From Caldifarciminota bacterium (lineage in GTDB: Bacteria; Hydrothermota; UBA3072), in assembly GCA_023131835.1 (NCBI GenBank), contig JAGLZA010000088.1, forward strand, positions 1 through 40,613: a stretch of 40,613 bases of DNA, read 5' to 3'. A program made the position numbers and the translations under genes. Below the pieces are notes generated by a model. The model worked only from the letters and a program-made list of their open reading frames with translations. It had not been told where the DNA came from and made no database searches. Positions 8,383 to 16,869 of this stretch are shown piece by piece (position 1 is the stretch's first letter; each line of letters opens with the position of its first letter).

Positions 8383-8850
8383 TATAGTCACTTCGCTCCA
8401 ATGAAAATTGAAGAATGGAAAATGATTTTCACCACAAAGACACAGAGGACACAGAGAAAATAATGTGTTGGTCAGTCAGTCTGTTAGTGAGTTGGTGGGT
8501 AGAGGGCAAGATATATCTTGTCCGTTTGTAGAGGTTCGATTTATCGAACCCGAATAACGCAGAGCAAGCTCTGCCACTACAGAAAGGATATCATTGCGAA
8601 CAATGACATTGTTCGCAATGACTATTTGCTGAGTTTATTGGGTTTGTTAGGTTCGTCCCTAATTAACCATTTAACCATTCAGCTATTTAACTATTTCTCA
8701 ATGGAGCGAAGCGACTATCTCAGCGTTCATCAGCGGTTAAAAAAAGTGGAGTGGTAGTGTGCTCTTCTCTCTCTGAATTACAAAAATTTAGGGTGGTGAT
8801 GGGCTTTGTGTCCTTTGTGTCTTTGTGGTGAAATAAAGAGGGGTGGGAGG
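8383..8850. repeat. Intergenic repeat tract between divergent operons
   Basis: No gene seen. It starts with ATAGTCACTTCGCTCCAATG (8384-8403), a one-base variant of the dispersed element, and carries an inverted copy near 8699-8720. Between them lie 'caccacaaagacacagaggacac' (about 8430), the palindrome GGGCAAGATATATCTTGTCC (8504-8523), a GGTTCGATTTATCGAACC stem (about 8532-8549), CGCAGAGCAAGCTCTGCCAC (8560-8579) and 'cattgcgaacaatgacattg' (about 8593-8612). An inverted 'gtgtcctttgtgtctttgtggtg' lies at about 8809-8830. The module text at about 8460-8580 nearly repeats 568-686. Confidence 0.75.
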
Positions 8851-8862
8851 TGAGCATCACCA

Positions 8863-8890
8863 TTGACATTTTTAACTTATCTATTAATTT
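8863..8890 (+). promoter_or_regulatory. Candidate promoter of lipoprotein-porU operon
   Basis: A perfect TTGACA (8863-8868) is followed after 16 bp by TAATTT (8885-8890), a weak -10 box, and 10 nt later by the ATG at 8901. The geometry matches the leaderless promoters of endoQ, the DUF512 gene and asnS, but the -10 match is poor. Confidence 0.4.
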
Positions 8891-8900
8891 ATTCACTACT

Positions 8901-9866
8901 ATGCAGCGGATGTTTTGGATTACATTGTTCTTAATAATTAACTGTGCTCATAGGGGACAAGAACTCCATCCCCCAGCACCTAACCTTCCACAGGAAATGA
9001 TAAATAAACTTGAAAATGGCTTCGGATTCAAATGGGATGCAAAGAGAGAAAAGGGTGGTATAATTACTACTCTCAAAGCCAGTGGTGTATACAAGGGTGG
9101 GGGGGACTACGAGATGAAAGCAGCTTTAAGAATTGGAGACATAGAGGAATCCATCTTTGATATAGATCCGTATATTGAGCTCAAGAACCTTTGCGGAAAA
9201 GACGACTTTGAATTCACTTCCCGAAAAAATGGCGAATATGTCTATTCCTTTACTGCAAATCTTACCCTTCTTTCGCCTGGAGGAAAAGAAGGGAAGGGAC
9301 AACTCCTTATAGGGGAAAAGGGAATAACAAGAATAACCGCTAAAACCGAAGATATAGAATGGCAGATGAAGATAGAACCCTTAAAAGGAATAACAAGAAA
9401 GAGTCTAACAATAAACAAAGATATAGACCCCTTAATCTTGAAACAACGGCTGGAATATTTCGGAGAAAGGAGAGTAGAGATAAAGGGAGCAAAGATCTAT
9501 TTTGAGAAAACCTTACCTATAAGAAAAGAAGGGTTATTGTTAAAGAAGGGGAAATATTCCATATTCGCTCTTAAAAGAGAACCAGAGGGAGAACTCTTCT
9601 TATCCCCTGATTCTATTGAAAGATATACCCCTATCCGAAAAATAGAAGTAGAAATAGAAGATGCCCGGATGAGAGAAGATGAACATGGAGAATACTGGAT
9701 TACCATTCATTTCAACAAACCAGCAGAAGGAGACTTGACAGGCATCGTAATTGAGAAAGAATTATTTGGTATTGGACATTCCAGTGGCAAGACCTTGCGT
9801 TTTATAGTGAGGAATTATAGATTGGCAAAAGAGATATATGCTGTGCTAAAATCAGGACCGTTATAG
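8901..9866 (+). CDS. Putative lipoprotein of unknown function
   Basis: 321 aa from the ATG at 8901; a GTG at 8850 behind a GGGAGG-like site is the alternative start. The N terminus MQRMFWITLFLIINC is a short hydrophobic signal ending in Cys15, a non-ideal lipobox because the -1 residue is Asn. The mature protein is charged and beta-rich. The C-terminal half (about 210-310) vaguely recalls the periplasmic P1 region of SecD (DARMREDEHGEYWITIHFNKP), too weakly to name it. It heads an operon with the Trm112-like gene, the PorU-like sortase and a LOG-family gene, so a role in the outer envelope or T9SS export is possible but unproven. Confidence 0.7.
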   Translation: MQRMFWITLFLIINCAHRGQELHPPAPNLPQEMINKLENGFGFKWDAKREKGGIITTLKASGVYKGGGDYEMKAALRIGDIEESIFDIDPYIELKNLCGKDDFEFTSRKNGEYVYSFTANLTLLSPGGKEGKGQLLIGEKGITRITAKTEDIEWQMKIEPLKGITRKSLTINKDIDPLILKQRLEYFGERRVEIKGAKIYFEKTLPIRKEGLLLKKGKYSIFALKREPEGELFLSPDSIERYTPIRKIEVEIEDARMREDEHGEYWITIHFNKPAEGDLTGIVIEKELFGIGHSSGKTLRFIVRNYRLAKEIYAVLKSGPL

Positions 9867-9888
9867 ACTATGAAAAAGGGAGGTAGAA

Positions 9889-10053
9889 ATGATAAGTAAG
9901 GAATTACTTGATATACTTGTTTGCCCCAAATGCAAAGGGGATTTGAAATATGATAAGGAGAACAATAGACTGCTCTGTAATAAATGCAAACTCGCCTATC
10001 CAATAAAGGATGATATACCAGTAATGCTTATAGACGAGGCTGAAGAGATATGA
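9889..10053 (+). CDS. Trm112-family zinc-ribbon protein (UPF0434/YcaR-like)
   Basis: 54 aa. The sequence starts MISKELLDILVCPKCKG and has a second cysteine pair in LLCNKCKLAYPI (C12, C15, C30, C33), then DDIPVML. This is the complete Trm112p/UPF0434 pattern: a small zinc-binding protein that in other organisms activates methyltransferases, with mostly unknown bacterial partners. AGGGAGGT ends 4 nt before the ATG. The stop overlaps the start of the porU-like gene (ATGA, 10050-10053), so the two are translationally coupled. Confidence 0.88.
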   Translation: MISKELLDILVCPKCKGDLKYDKENNRLLCNKCKLAYPIKDDIPVMLIDEAEEI

Positions 10054-13000
10054 TTTTCCTTCTCTTCTCCTCTCTTACAATCCTTTGCGACACCCCTGAT
10101 TCCCTGATTTTGCGCTATACAGTTGAACCCGAGATTTCAACAATGGATGGTAGAACATTCTATGAAATAAACCACGGGACATACCTTGATAAAGCGGGAA
10201 TGCCTGCAATTCCTTTTTTGAGAAAAAGGATACTGACCCCTGTTGGCGGAAGGATAGAACTTCGGTATGAGGTAAAAGGGAAAGAGAGAATCGGCGAGAT
10301 ACCGGCGCAGATTTACTCATATAATCAACAAAAAAAGAGGGAAAAAACAGAACCATTTCAGCCTCTGCCAGCTGAATTAAAAAGGAATCGTCCCTCACCC
10401 TATGGTAACGCAGCCCTTTTAATATATCCCTTCTCCTTTGACGGGAGATATACCTATATAAATAAATCTGTAATAATCAGGATATACTTTAAGGGAGGAG
10501 AATGGATATATCCGGAAGGGTACGCAACAAAATATCCCGGTCTTTTCCTTAATCAACTAAGGGGAAAGCGGAGAAAAATAAAAAAGGGTATCCCTAAAGC
10601 AGGACTCTTCCTCAAGATAAAGACCACAAAGGAAGGACTCTACAGTATAACCCCTTCTGATTTACAGGAGGCTGGTTTTAATCCCTCATCCATTGACCCA
10701 AACAGGATAGAAGTAAGACACGGATATAAGGGTGCCCTCAAATGGGATATGGACAGTTTGACGAACATGGATTCCCTTCCTCCAATAATTCCTGCTATAT
10801 ACGAAACCGACGAAGACGGCTCCTTTGAGGAGGGAGAAAGGATTCTATTCCTTGCCAATGGTCTCTCTGGCTGGGATAAAAACTACTTTACTGATAGGAT
10901 ATATTTCTACTATAATCCGTTCACCGATATCAATGCCTACTGGCTTTGTTTTGACGGTGAACCCCTGATAATGGGAGAGGAGCATCCTACAGGTGGAGAG
11001 GATGTCCGGTATTTTATTGATACAATACATCTCGAGGAAGATAAATATAGTCCGTTAAGGAGTGGACTTGTCTGGGGATGGGAAGAACTCAATACAACCG
11101 GCGGACAAACCTCTCTTTTGAATATTCCCTTTACCATCCATTCCCCATATGATAATGAAGCGATCCTGCGAATCGCTTTCTACCCTAAAAACTCAGGAAC
11201 ATACACCTTTCGTGTCTCCCTGAACGGAACCGTCAGGTATGATACAGTCTCAGCCCAGGGGAGTCCCAGTCAGGACAGAACTGTTTTCTTTGACACACTC
11301 GACGCTCTCTCAGGAGGTTCGAATCAGCTAAGTATCGAACTCTTGACCGTGGATGAATCAATAATAATAGATTATGTAGAGGTTATCTATAAGAGAAAAC
11401 CCACTGCAGTGAGTGGAAAACTGCAGATAAGTTCGGATACTAATATAGTTAAACACTACTCAGTGGATAATCTAAATAATAATCCCTGTCTACTGAACTA
11501 TAGTGAACCTGAAAATCCATATCTCATTTACCATCAGTTTGATGGGGATGAGATTGATTTCTCATCAAGTGCTACACAGATACTACTTCAAGAATCCCCT
11601 TATTCAATAGAGGATATATCTATTTCTGACCCTGCATCTCTACAATCAGGTGGTGCGGATTGGATCGTTATTTCACCAGATGAATTTCTATCCTCTGCTT
11701 ATAGACTTAAGAGATGGAGAGAAAATCACCTCAGGGGTTTCTCCTCACCCCTCTCCCGGGTGGTATCATTAAGAGAGATATATGACAATTTCTCCTTTGG
11801 AGTCAGTGATCCCTCTGCAATCAAGAGATTCCTGTATCATACCCAGATAGAATGGAATCCCCCTGTGAGTTATGTCCTTCTCTTCGGTGATGGGAGTTAT
11901 GATAACAAAAACAATACGGGTATAGGAAAGACTACATTTATACCCATTCATACAGAGGGTATATATATCCATACAGGGCTTGGTTACCTTGATAAGAATC
12001 CTTGCTGGGATAGCTGGTTCGTTGATTTTAACGAAAACCATGTCCAGGATATACCTATTGGCAGAGTCACAGCTTCCAACCAAGGTGAAGCGGACAACTG
12101 GGCAGATAAACTCATAGATTATGAATCCTCTTCCGGAAGTTGGAGGATGAATGCAATCCTCTTAGCCGATGATGCCTACAGTGGTAGCCCCGATACTCTT
12201 CACATAGAACCAACACATACAACCGGAACAGAAGGTATTTCCAATATCCTGCCTGATTGGATCTATCAGAAAAAGGTATATCTTATGGAATATCCACGGG
12301 TAGGGGGCGAGAAGCCAGAGGCAGCGGAGGCTCATAAAAAGGCTATGTCACAGGGTGCACTTGCAGGGGTTTATCTTGGGCATGGAAACCTGAGAAGATT
12401 GACCCATGAATCAGTATTTCTCCTGCAGGATATAAGCGGATTCAAGAACTGGAGAAAGGTTCCTTTCTATTACTTCGGCTCCTGTGATGTGGGTTATTTT
12501 GAAAGAGCAGACGAAAATTGCATCTCGGGGTATTCTGTGCTCTATCCAAACGGAGGATGTATAACAACTGTTGCTGCCGGAAGGGCAACCTATCCTTATT
12601 CAAACAATGCATTGGGACAAAGAATTATCCAGTATCTTTTCAGTGATTCAGTATCCACAGCAGGAGATGCATACCTTCTGGCAAAGGAAGGTGGCGGACA
12701 TTTTACCTATACCTTCTTTGGAGATCCGGCTACTGTAATACTTTTGGATTCTACTGAACTCTTAGTCGAAATACCGGATACAGCAATAGGAGGAGAAGGA
12801 TTTTTGATAACAGGAGAAACAAATACTTCCTCTGATAGACTTTTTTGTATAGTAACGGAGGCAGACTATGATACTACATTAGATGCACGAGAAGGTATTG
12901 GCAGCACTCCATTTTATATTACTATAACAAAAATTGGAAGAAGGCTCTTTCAGGGTAGTACTCCAATAGCAAACGATTCATTCAGAATCAGAATAAATCT

Positions 13001-13727
13001 TCCTGTAGATATAGATGTAGACTCAGGCAACATCTACCTTTATTCCAGAGGGGATAAAGAGGCTCATCTTCATTCATCTATCCAGTTTGTCCAGGGGACA
13101 GGAACCTCTGATACCACACCACCTGGTATCAGTTTCCTGATAAAGGGTAGAAAACTAAGTAAAGATGACCTGATTCCACCATCAGGAGAAATGACCATAG
13201 AGGTGAGGGATAGCAGCGGTATAGATATGCGGTCAAATATCAACCTTCAGGTTCAGGTTCAAAACTCAGACCCCATATACCTTATAGACGATTTCACCTA
13301 TCACTCGGGCTCTCCAACTACTGGTGAAGCAACCTTTTCCTACGAAGAACCATTCTTCTCTGATACTATTCGGTTTACGGTGTATGCAAAGGATAATGCA
13401 GGGAATGTGGGCAATGCAGGAATAACATTCAGAATTGGCGAAGGGGAACTCCTCTGGGGAGTGGATAACTACCCCAATCCTATGAAGGATAAGACAACCA
13501 TTATATATCATCTTTCCCAGGAGGTTGAGGTTGATATCAAGATATTTACGATAGCAGGCAGATTTGTTAAGAAACTCCGGACCGGGGTATCAAGGTATGG
13601 ACTTAACTACGCAGAGTGGGATGGAAGAGACGAAAGAGGCAGAGAGGTCTCCAATGGTATATACTACTTTATGGTTAGACCCGGAGAGGCAGACCCATAT
13701 TATGGAAAGATAGCTGTGATAAGATGA
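10050..13727 (+). CDS. porU: PorU-like type IX secretion sortase, peptidase family C25
   Basis: 1225 aa. A short signal peptide is followed by an N-terminal beta-rich region and a C25 (gingipain-type) domain at about 540-900. YVLLFGDGSYD, IPIGRVTA and GSWRMNAILLADDA are characteristic of PorU. The catalytic pair is His778 in YLGHGN and Cys812 in GSCDVGYFER. The last 90 residues form a FlgD-like/T9SS C-terminal domain (NYPNPMKDKTTI to GKIAVIR); P. gingivalis PorU also carries such a domain. PorU removes the sorting signal of T9SS cargo at the outer membrane and attaches the cargo to the surface. A non-PorU C25 protease is the alternative, but length and motifs favour PorU. It is coupled at both ends (ATGA) to the Trm112-like and LOG genes. 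Confidence 0.85.
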   Translation: MIFLLFSSLTILCDTPDSLILRYTVEPEISTMDGRTFYEINHGTYLDKAGMPAIPFLRKRILTPVGGRIELRYEVKGKERIGEIPAQIYSYNQQKKREKTEPFQPLPAELKRNRPSPYGNAALLIYPFSFDGRYTYINKSVIIRIYFKGGEWIYPEGYATKYPGLFLNQLRGKRRKIKKGIPKAGLFLKIKTTKEGLYSITPSDLQEAGFNPSSIDPNRIEVRHGYKGALKWDMDSLTNMDSLPPIIPAIYETDEDGSFEEGERILFLANGLSGWDKNYFTDRIYFYYNPFTDINAYWLCFDGEPLIMGEEHPTGGEDVRYFIDTIHLEEDKYSPLRSGLVWGWEELNTTGGQTSLLNIPFTIHSPYDNEAILRIAFYPKNSGTYTFRVSLNGTVRYDTVSAQGSPSQDRTVFFDTLDALSGGSNQLSIELLTVDESIIIDYVEVIYKRKPTAVSGKLQISSDTNIVKHYSVDNLNNNPCLLNYSEPENPYLIYHQFDGDEIDFSSSATQILLQESPYSIEDISISDPASLQSGGADWIVISPDEFLSSAYRLKRWRENHLRGFSSPLSRVVSLREIYDNFSFGVSDPSAIKRFLYHTQIEWNPPVSYVLLFGDGSYDNKNNTGIGKTTFIPIHTEGIYIHTGLGYLDKNPCWDSWFVDFNENHVQDIPIGRVTASNQGEADNWADKLIDYESSSGSWRMNAILLADDAYSGSPDTLHIEPTHTTGTEGISNILPDWIYQKKVYLMEYPRVGGEKPEAAEAHKKAMSQGALAGVYLGHGNLRRLTHESVFLLQDISGFKNWRKVPFYYFGSCDVGYFERADENCISGYSVLYPNGGCITTVAAGRATYPYSNNALGQRIIQYLFSDSVSTAGDAYLLAKEGGGHFTYTFFGDPATVILLDSTELLVEIPDTAIGGEGFLITGETNTSSDRLFCIVTEADYDTTLDAREGIGSTPFYITITKIGRRLFQGSTPIANDSFRIRINLPVDIDVDSGNIYLYSRGDKEAHLHSSIQFVQGTGTSDTTPPGISFLIKGRKLSKDDLIPPSGEMTIEVRDSSGIDMRSNINLQVQVQNSDPIYLIDDFTYHSGSPTTGEATFSYEEPFFSDTIRFTVYAKDNAGNVGNAGITFRIGEGELLWGVDNYPNPMKDKTTIIYHLSQEVEVDIKIFTIAGRFVKKLRTGVSRYGLNYAEWDGRDERGREVSNGIYYFMVRPGEADPYYGKIAVIR

Positions 13728-14173
13728 AGATAGTAGGCGTTATTGGTGGCTCATCTGCACCTGATGATATCTCTCAGATAGCATACAAGATGGGGAAATT
13801 GATAGGTGAGAGAGGATATGTCCTCATATCCGGAGGACTGGGTGGGGTGATGGAGGCTGCATCAAGAGGAGCAAAGGAGGCAGGAGGAATAGTAATTGGC
13901 ATTCTCCCGGGTAATTCACGAGATACTGCTAACAGATGGGTTGACATCCCAATCGTTACAGGGATGAGTCATGCCAGGAATGTAATAATCACTCAGACAG
14001 CCGATATCCTTATAGCAATAGACGGAAGGGTTGGAACTCAGAGTGAAATCGCCTTTGGGCATATATACAGGAAGAAGATAATAGGGATCAGATGCAATAT
14101 TCCACTTCCCCACATTAAAGTATCTACTCCGGAAGAAGCAATATCCCTGGTTGACGAATATTTCGGTGAATAG
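13724..14173 (+). CDS. LOG-family (SLOG, TIGR00725) nucleotide-binding protein
   Basis: 149 aa. GVIGGSS near the N terminus, SGGLGGVMEAASRGA (about 36-50) and DGRVGTQSEIAFG (about 100-112) are the nucleotide-binding loops of the short TIGR00725 branch of the SLOG/LOG superfamily, once annotated as lysine decarboxylase-like. Relatives include cytokinin-riboside phosphoribohydrolases and Mo-cofactor carrier proteins; the substrate here is unknown. The start overlaps the porU stop (ATGA). Its last 201 bp (13964-14164) recur almost exactly at 18469-18669, so its C-terminal end (YFGE) may have been replaced by a recombination event. Confidence 0.85.
   Translation: MKIVGVIGGSSAPDDISQIAYKMGKLIGERGYVLISGGLGGVMEAASRGAKEAGGIVIGILPGNSRDTANRWVDIPIVTGMSHARNVIITQTADILIAIDGRVGTQSEIAFGHIYRKKIIGIRCNIPLPHIKVSTPEEAISLVDEYFGE
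13964..14164 (+). repeat. Left copy of 201-bp direct repeat (3' part of LOG gene)
   Basis: Reading base by base, this block matches 18469-18669 with two differences, both near the right end: gcaatAtcc versus gcaatCtcc, and gttgaCgaa versus gttgaTgaa. Just outside the block the flanks diverge at once, with GGGATG versus GGAATG on the left and TTTCGGTGAA versus TTTCAGAATT on the right. The copies are 4505 bp apart in direct orientation. Confidence 0.97.
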
Positions 14174-14287
14174 GTCTTCGAAAAGATGAAGGGAATCATA
14201 CGCTTATAAAATATTAGAAATGCTTTATATGATTGAGTTGCAAAGAATTAGGGTAATAGAACCAGAAATTTCAAACCAGTTAAAACC

Positions 14288-14315
14288 TTGACAAAGGGGG
14301 ATTTTCATCTATAAT
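14288..14315 (+). promoter_or_regulatory. Sigma70-type promoter of C25 protease gene
   Basis: A perfect TTGACA (14288-14293), 16-bp spacer and perfect TATAAT (14310-14315) lie 43 nt before the ATG at 14359, which also has AAAGGAGGT upstream. It is the best promoter in the window. Confidence 0.8.
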
Positions 14316-14358
14316 AAAGCCACGGCTAATTCGGAAAAATCAAATAAAGGAGGTAGAA

Positions 14359-16770
14359 ATGAAGAAATTACTTAAAAAGGTATCTTTCACCGGGGTGCTA
14401 ATACTATTTGGGATACCCTTGTTAGTAAATGCATCGATCAGTTACGAGTGTCGCTATGATCAATCATCCATCCAGTTTGAAAAAAGAGAAGGCGGTGATT
14501 TGATTCGGCTCAAGGACATTGGAGTAATAGAAAATGAAGGAAAACCTATGATGCCAGTCGATTATATCCATCTTCTTATCCCTCAGGGACAGAAGGCTGA
14601 ATCGGTTAAGGTTGAGATAAATTCATCCTATACTCTCCCCGGGAGATACAAGATTAACCCTTCACCCAACCCCATCAACCCCTCAGAACATCCAATGGAT
14701 TTGTCTATCTATAATTCGGAGGTACCGTATCCAGGGGTAAGAGCCAAGATAACGAGGACAGGTAGTTTTGGAGGAAACAAAATAGTGCAGATTGCTGTAT
14801 ATCCAATGGACTATTTCCCCAAAAAAGGTGAAATTGTGTTCTTTACCGATCTCACAATCGAACTCTTTCATGGAGATTCTAAAAGAGAGGCAATAAAACA
14901 GACTTACAGAACATCATATTCAGATTATAAAATCAATAAGGCACTGAAGAGCATTGTTGATAATGATTATGACATCCCTTCATATTCTTACCACCCTAAC
15001 ACCAAGGATAAAGATGTTTACTCTTATATAATAATCACAGGGCGAGACCTTACGGAGAGTTTCGAACTATTAATTGAACACCTCTGGAGAAAAGGAATCG
15101 AAGCGCGCACCTTCTCTGTAGAGGAAATTCTCGAAGAATATCGCGAGGACCCTATATCTAAGATTTCTGATGAAGCTGGTGCTATTCGGGGATTCCTTAT
15201 GGATATGTATAAGGAGGGGGTGCAATGGGTTCTATTAGGGGGACATGAAAAAGTTGTTCCGGTGCGATATGGATGTGCCAAAGATAATGATCATTCAGTT
15301 CAACAGAAGCAACCTTCGGATCTCTATTACTCCGATCTGGATGGTAATTGGAATGTGGATGAAGATAAATATTATGGAGAGCCAAATGATGACGCAATTG
15401 ACTGTTACCCCGAATTATTCGTAGGACGTCTTCCTTGTGATAACAATGATGAGATTGAACACTGGACTAAAAAATTATTAAGTTATGAAGATCCAAAAAG
15501 TACAGCATATCTAACAAGAGTCTTTTGGACTGCAGCTGACGAGGTAAGGAATGCCCCAAGGAATATAATAGAATACGGGTCGTTCCCTTCATATTTTAGC
15601 CATGACACCACAATGCTTGAAGGTACTGATGGATATGGACCAAAGGGGAGTGCGGTTATAGATGTGATGAACGAACATTTCGGCTGGTTTAATCATTATG
15701 GGCACGGAGCACCAGATCAATTAACAGTATCTGCACCAGGCAATAATAACCCCAGCCCTTATAGAGATTTCATTGTAAGTCTTGATTCCTGCGATGAATA
15801 TTTCTATGCTCATAGTCCCACCTGTAATGTAGAACCAGGGAATGGATTGGATTCACTTCACAATCAAAATTACTATGGAATCATGTATCTTTCCTCTTGT
15901 TATCAAGGGGCATATGATCATGAACATTTTGATCTATTCGATAACTACTGTGGTCCATCAATGGCTGAAGCATTTACCTTACTCCCAAAGAAAGGCGGTC
16001 CTGCTTTCCTGGGGTACACACGCTATGCAACCTATATAGCACCTCAAATACTGCATATTCGTCTCCTGGATATGCTGTTCAACGAGCAACTCACAAATAT
16101 AGGGGTTGCTGAAGCGTTGTCCAAAACTCAAGTTTGCAACCATTATATTCATCTCGGCCATACCCTCTTCGGTTGCCCATTGATGGAGGTATGGACTGAA
16201 GAACCTAAAACTTTGAATGTAATTGTTGATAATTCTGTTCCTCCTGAAGCCATGGATTTCAACATCAGAGTAACTTCTAATGGGAAATCAGTGGATGATG
16301 CATATGTTTGTTTATGGAAGGACGACGAGGTTTACACCACAGGCTTCTCAACTCGGAATGGGAAGTTAACTGTACCAATAGAGCCAAAAACAGAGGGTGA
16401 AATGTTCTTGACTGTTACCAAAGAGAACTTTCTCTCCTATAGAGATACGATCTATATAACGAAAAGTGCTTCTATAACTGAGGGAACGTCCATCGCCTAT
16501 GCTACTTGCAAAACAGAGGGGACCCTTTTACTTAATAAAGTTATATTTGAACTTTATCTTTCTGAGACAGGGCAAGTTAAATTGGATATATTCGATGTTA
16601 CCGGGAGAGAGGTAGCAAAATTGAAAGATGGTGTTTTTGAAAAGGGAAGCCATAGAATCACCTGGGCTGGATTTGACGCAAATGGAGGTTGTACTCCTAA
16701 GGGGATATACTTCTTCCGACTCCAATATAAGAATCAAACTCTTCGCGGAAAATTCCTTTTACTGCGTTAA
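14359..16770 (+). CDS. Secreted C25 (gingipain-like) cysteine protease, T9SS cargo
   Basis: 803 aa. A signal peptide (MKKLLKKVSFTGVLILFGIPLLVNA) is followed by an N-terminal propeptide-like region (about 30-200) with LLIPQGQKAESVKVEI. The C25 catalytic domain (about 220-620) contains VPVRYG, FVGRLP, the catalytic His449 in HYGHGAPD and Cys514 in YLSSCYQG. About 95 residues of beta-sandwich follow, and the C terminus is FlgD/T9SS-like (VKLDIFDVTGREVAKL to LRGKFLLLR). The usual PNPF start of that domain is missing, replaced by TEGTLLLNKVIFEL. The likely role is an extracellular protease. It has its own strong promoter and lies inside the 4.5-kb unit bracketed by the 201-bp repeat. Confidence 0.87.
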   Translation: MKKLLKKVSFTGVLILFGIPLLVNASISYECRYDQSSIQFEKREGGDLIRLKDIGVIENEGKPMMPVDYIHLLIPQGQKAESVKVEINSSYTLPGRYKINPSPNPINPSEHPMDLSIYNSEVPYPGVRAKITRTGSFGGNKIVQIAVYPMDYFPKKGEIVFFTDLTIELFHGDSKREAIKQTYRTSYSDYKINKALKSIVDNDYDIPSYSYHPNTKDKDVYSYIIITGRDLTESFELLIEHLWRKGIEARTFSVEEILEEYREDPISKISDEAGAIRGFLMDMYKEGVQWVLLGGHEKVVPVRYGCAKDNDHSVQQKQPSDLYYSDLDGNWNVDEDKYYGEPNDDAIDCYPELFVGRLPCDNNDEIEHWTKKLLSYEDPKSTAYLTRVFWTAADEVRNAPRNIIEYGSFPSYFSHDTTMLEGTDGYGPKGSAVIDVMNEHFGWFNHYGHGAPDQLTVSAPGNNNPSPYRDFIVSLDSCDEYFYAHSPTCNVEPGNGLDSLHNQNYYGIMYLSSCYQGAYDHEHFDLFDNYCGPSMAEAFTLLPKKGGPAFLGYTRYATYIAPQILHIRLLDMLFNEQLTNIGVAEALSKTQVCNHYIHLGHTLFGCPLMEVWTEEPKTLNVIVDNSVPPEAMDFNIRVTSNGKSVDDAYVCLWKDDEVYTTGFSTRNGKLTVPIEPKTEGEMFLTVTKENFLSYRDTIYITKSASITEGTSIAYATCKTEGTLLLNKVIFELYLSETGQVKLDIFDVTGREVAKLKDGVFEKGSHRITWAGFDANGGCTPKGIYFFRLQYKNQTLRGKFLLLR

Positions 16771-16869
16771 ATGCACAGGTAGAAGAATGTAATAATGATA
16801 ATAGAATGCAATACTTGGAAATTGATAATACAAAACAATAAGAAAATCTAAAAAAATAAGGGGGTAAAG

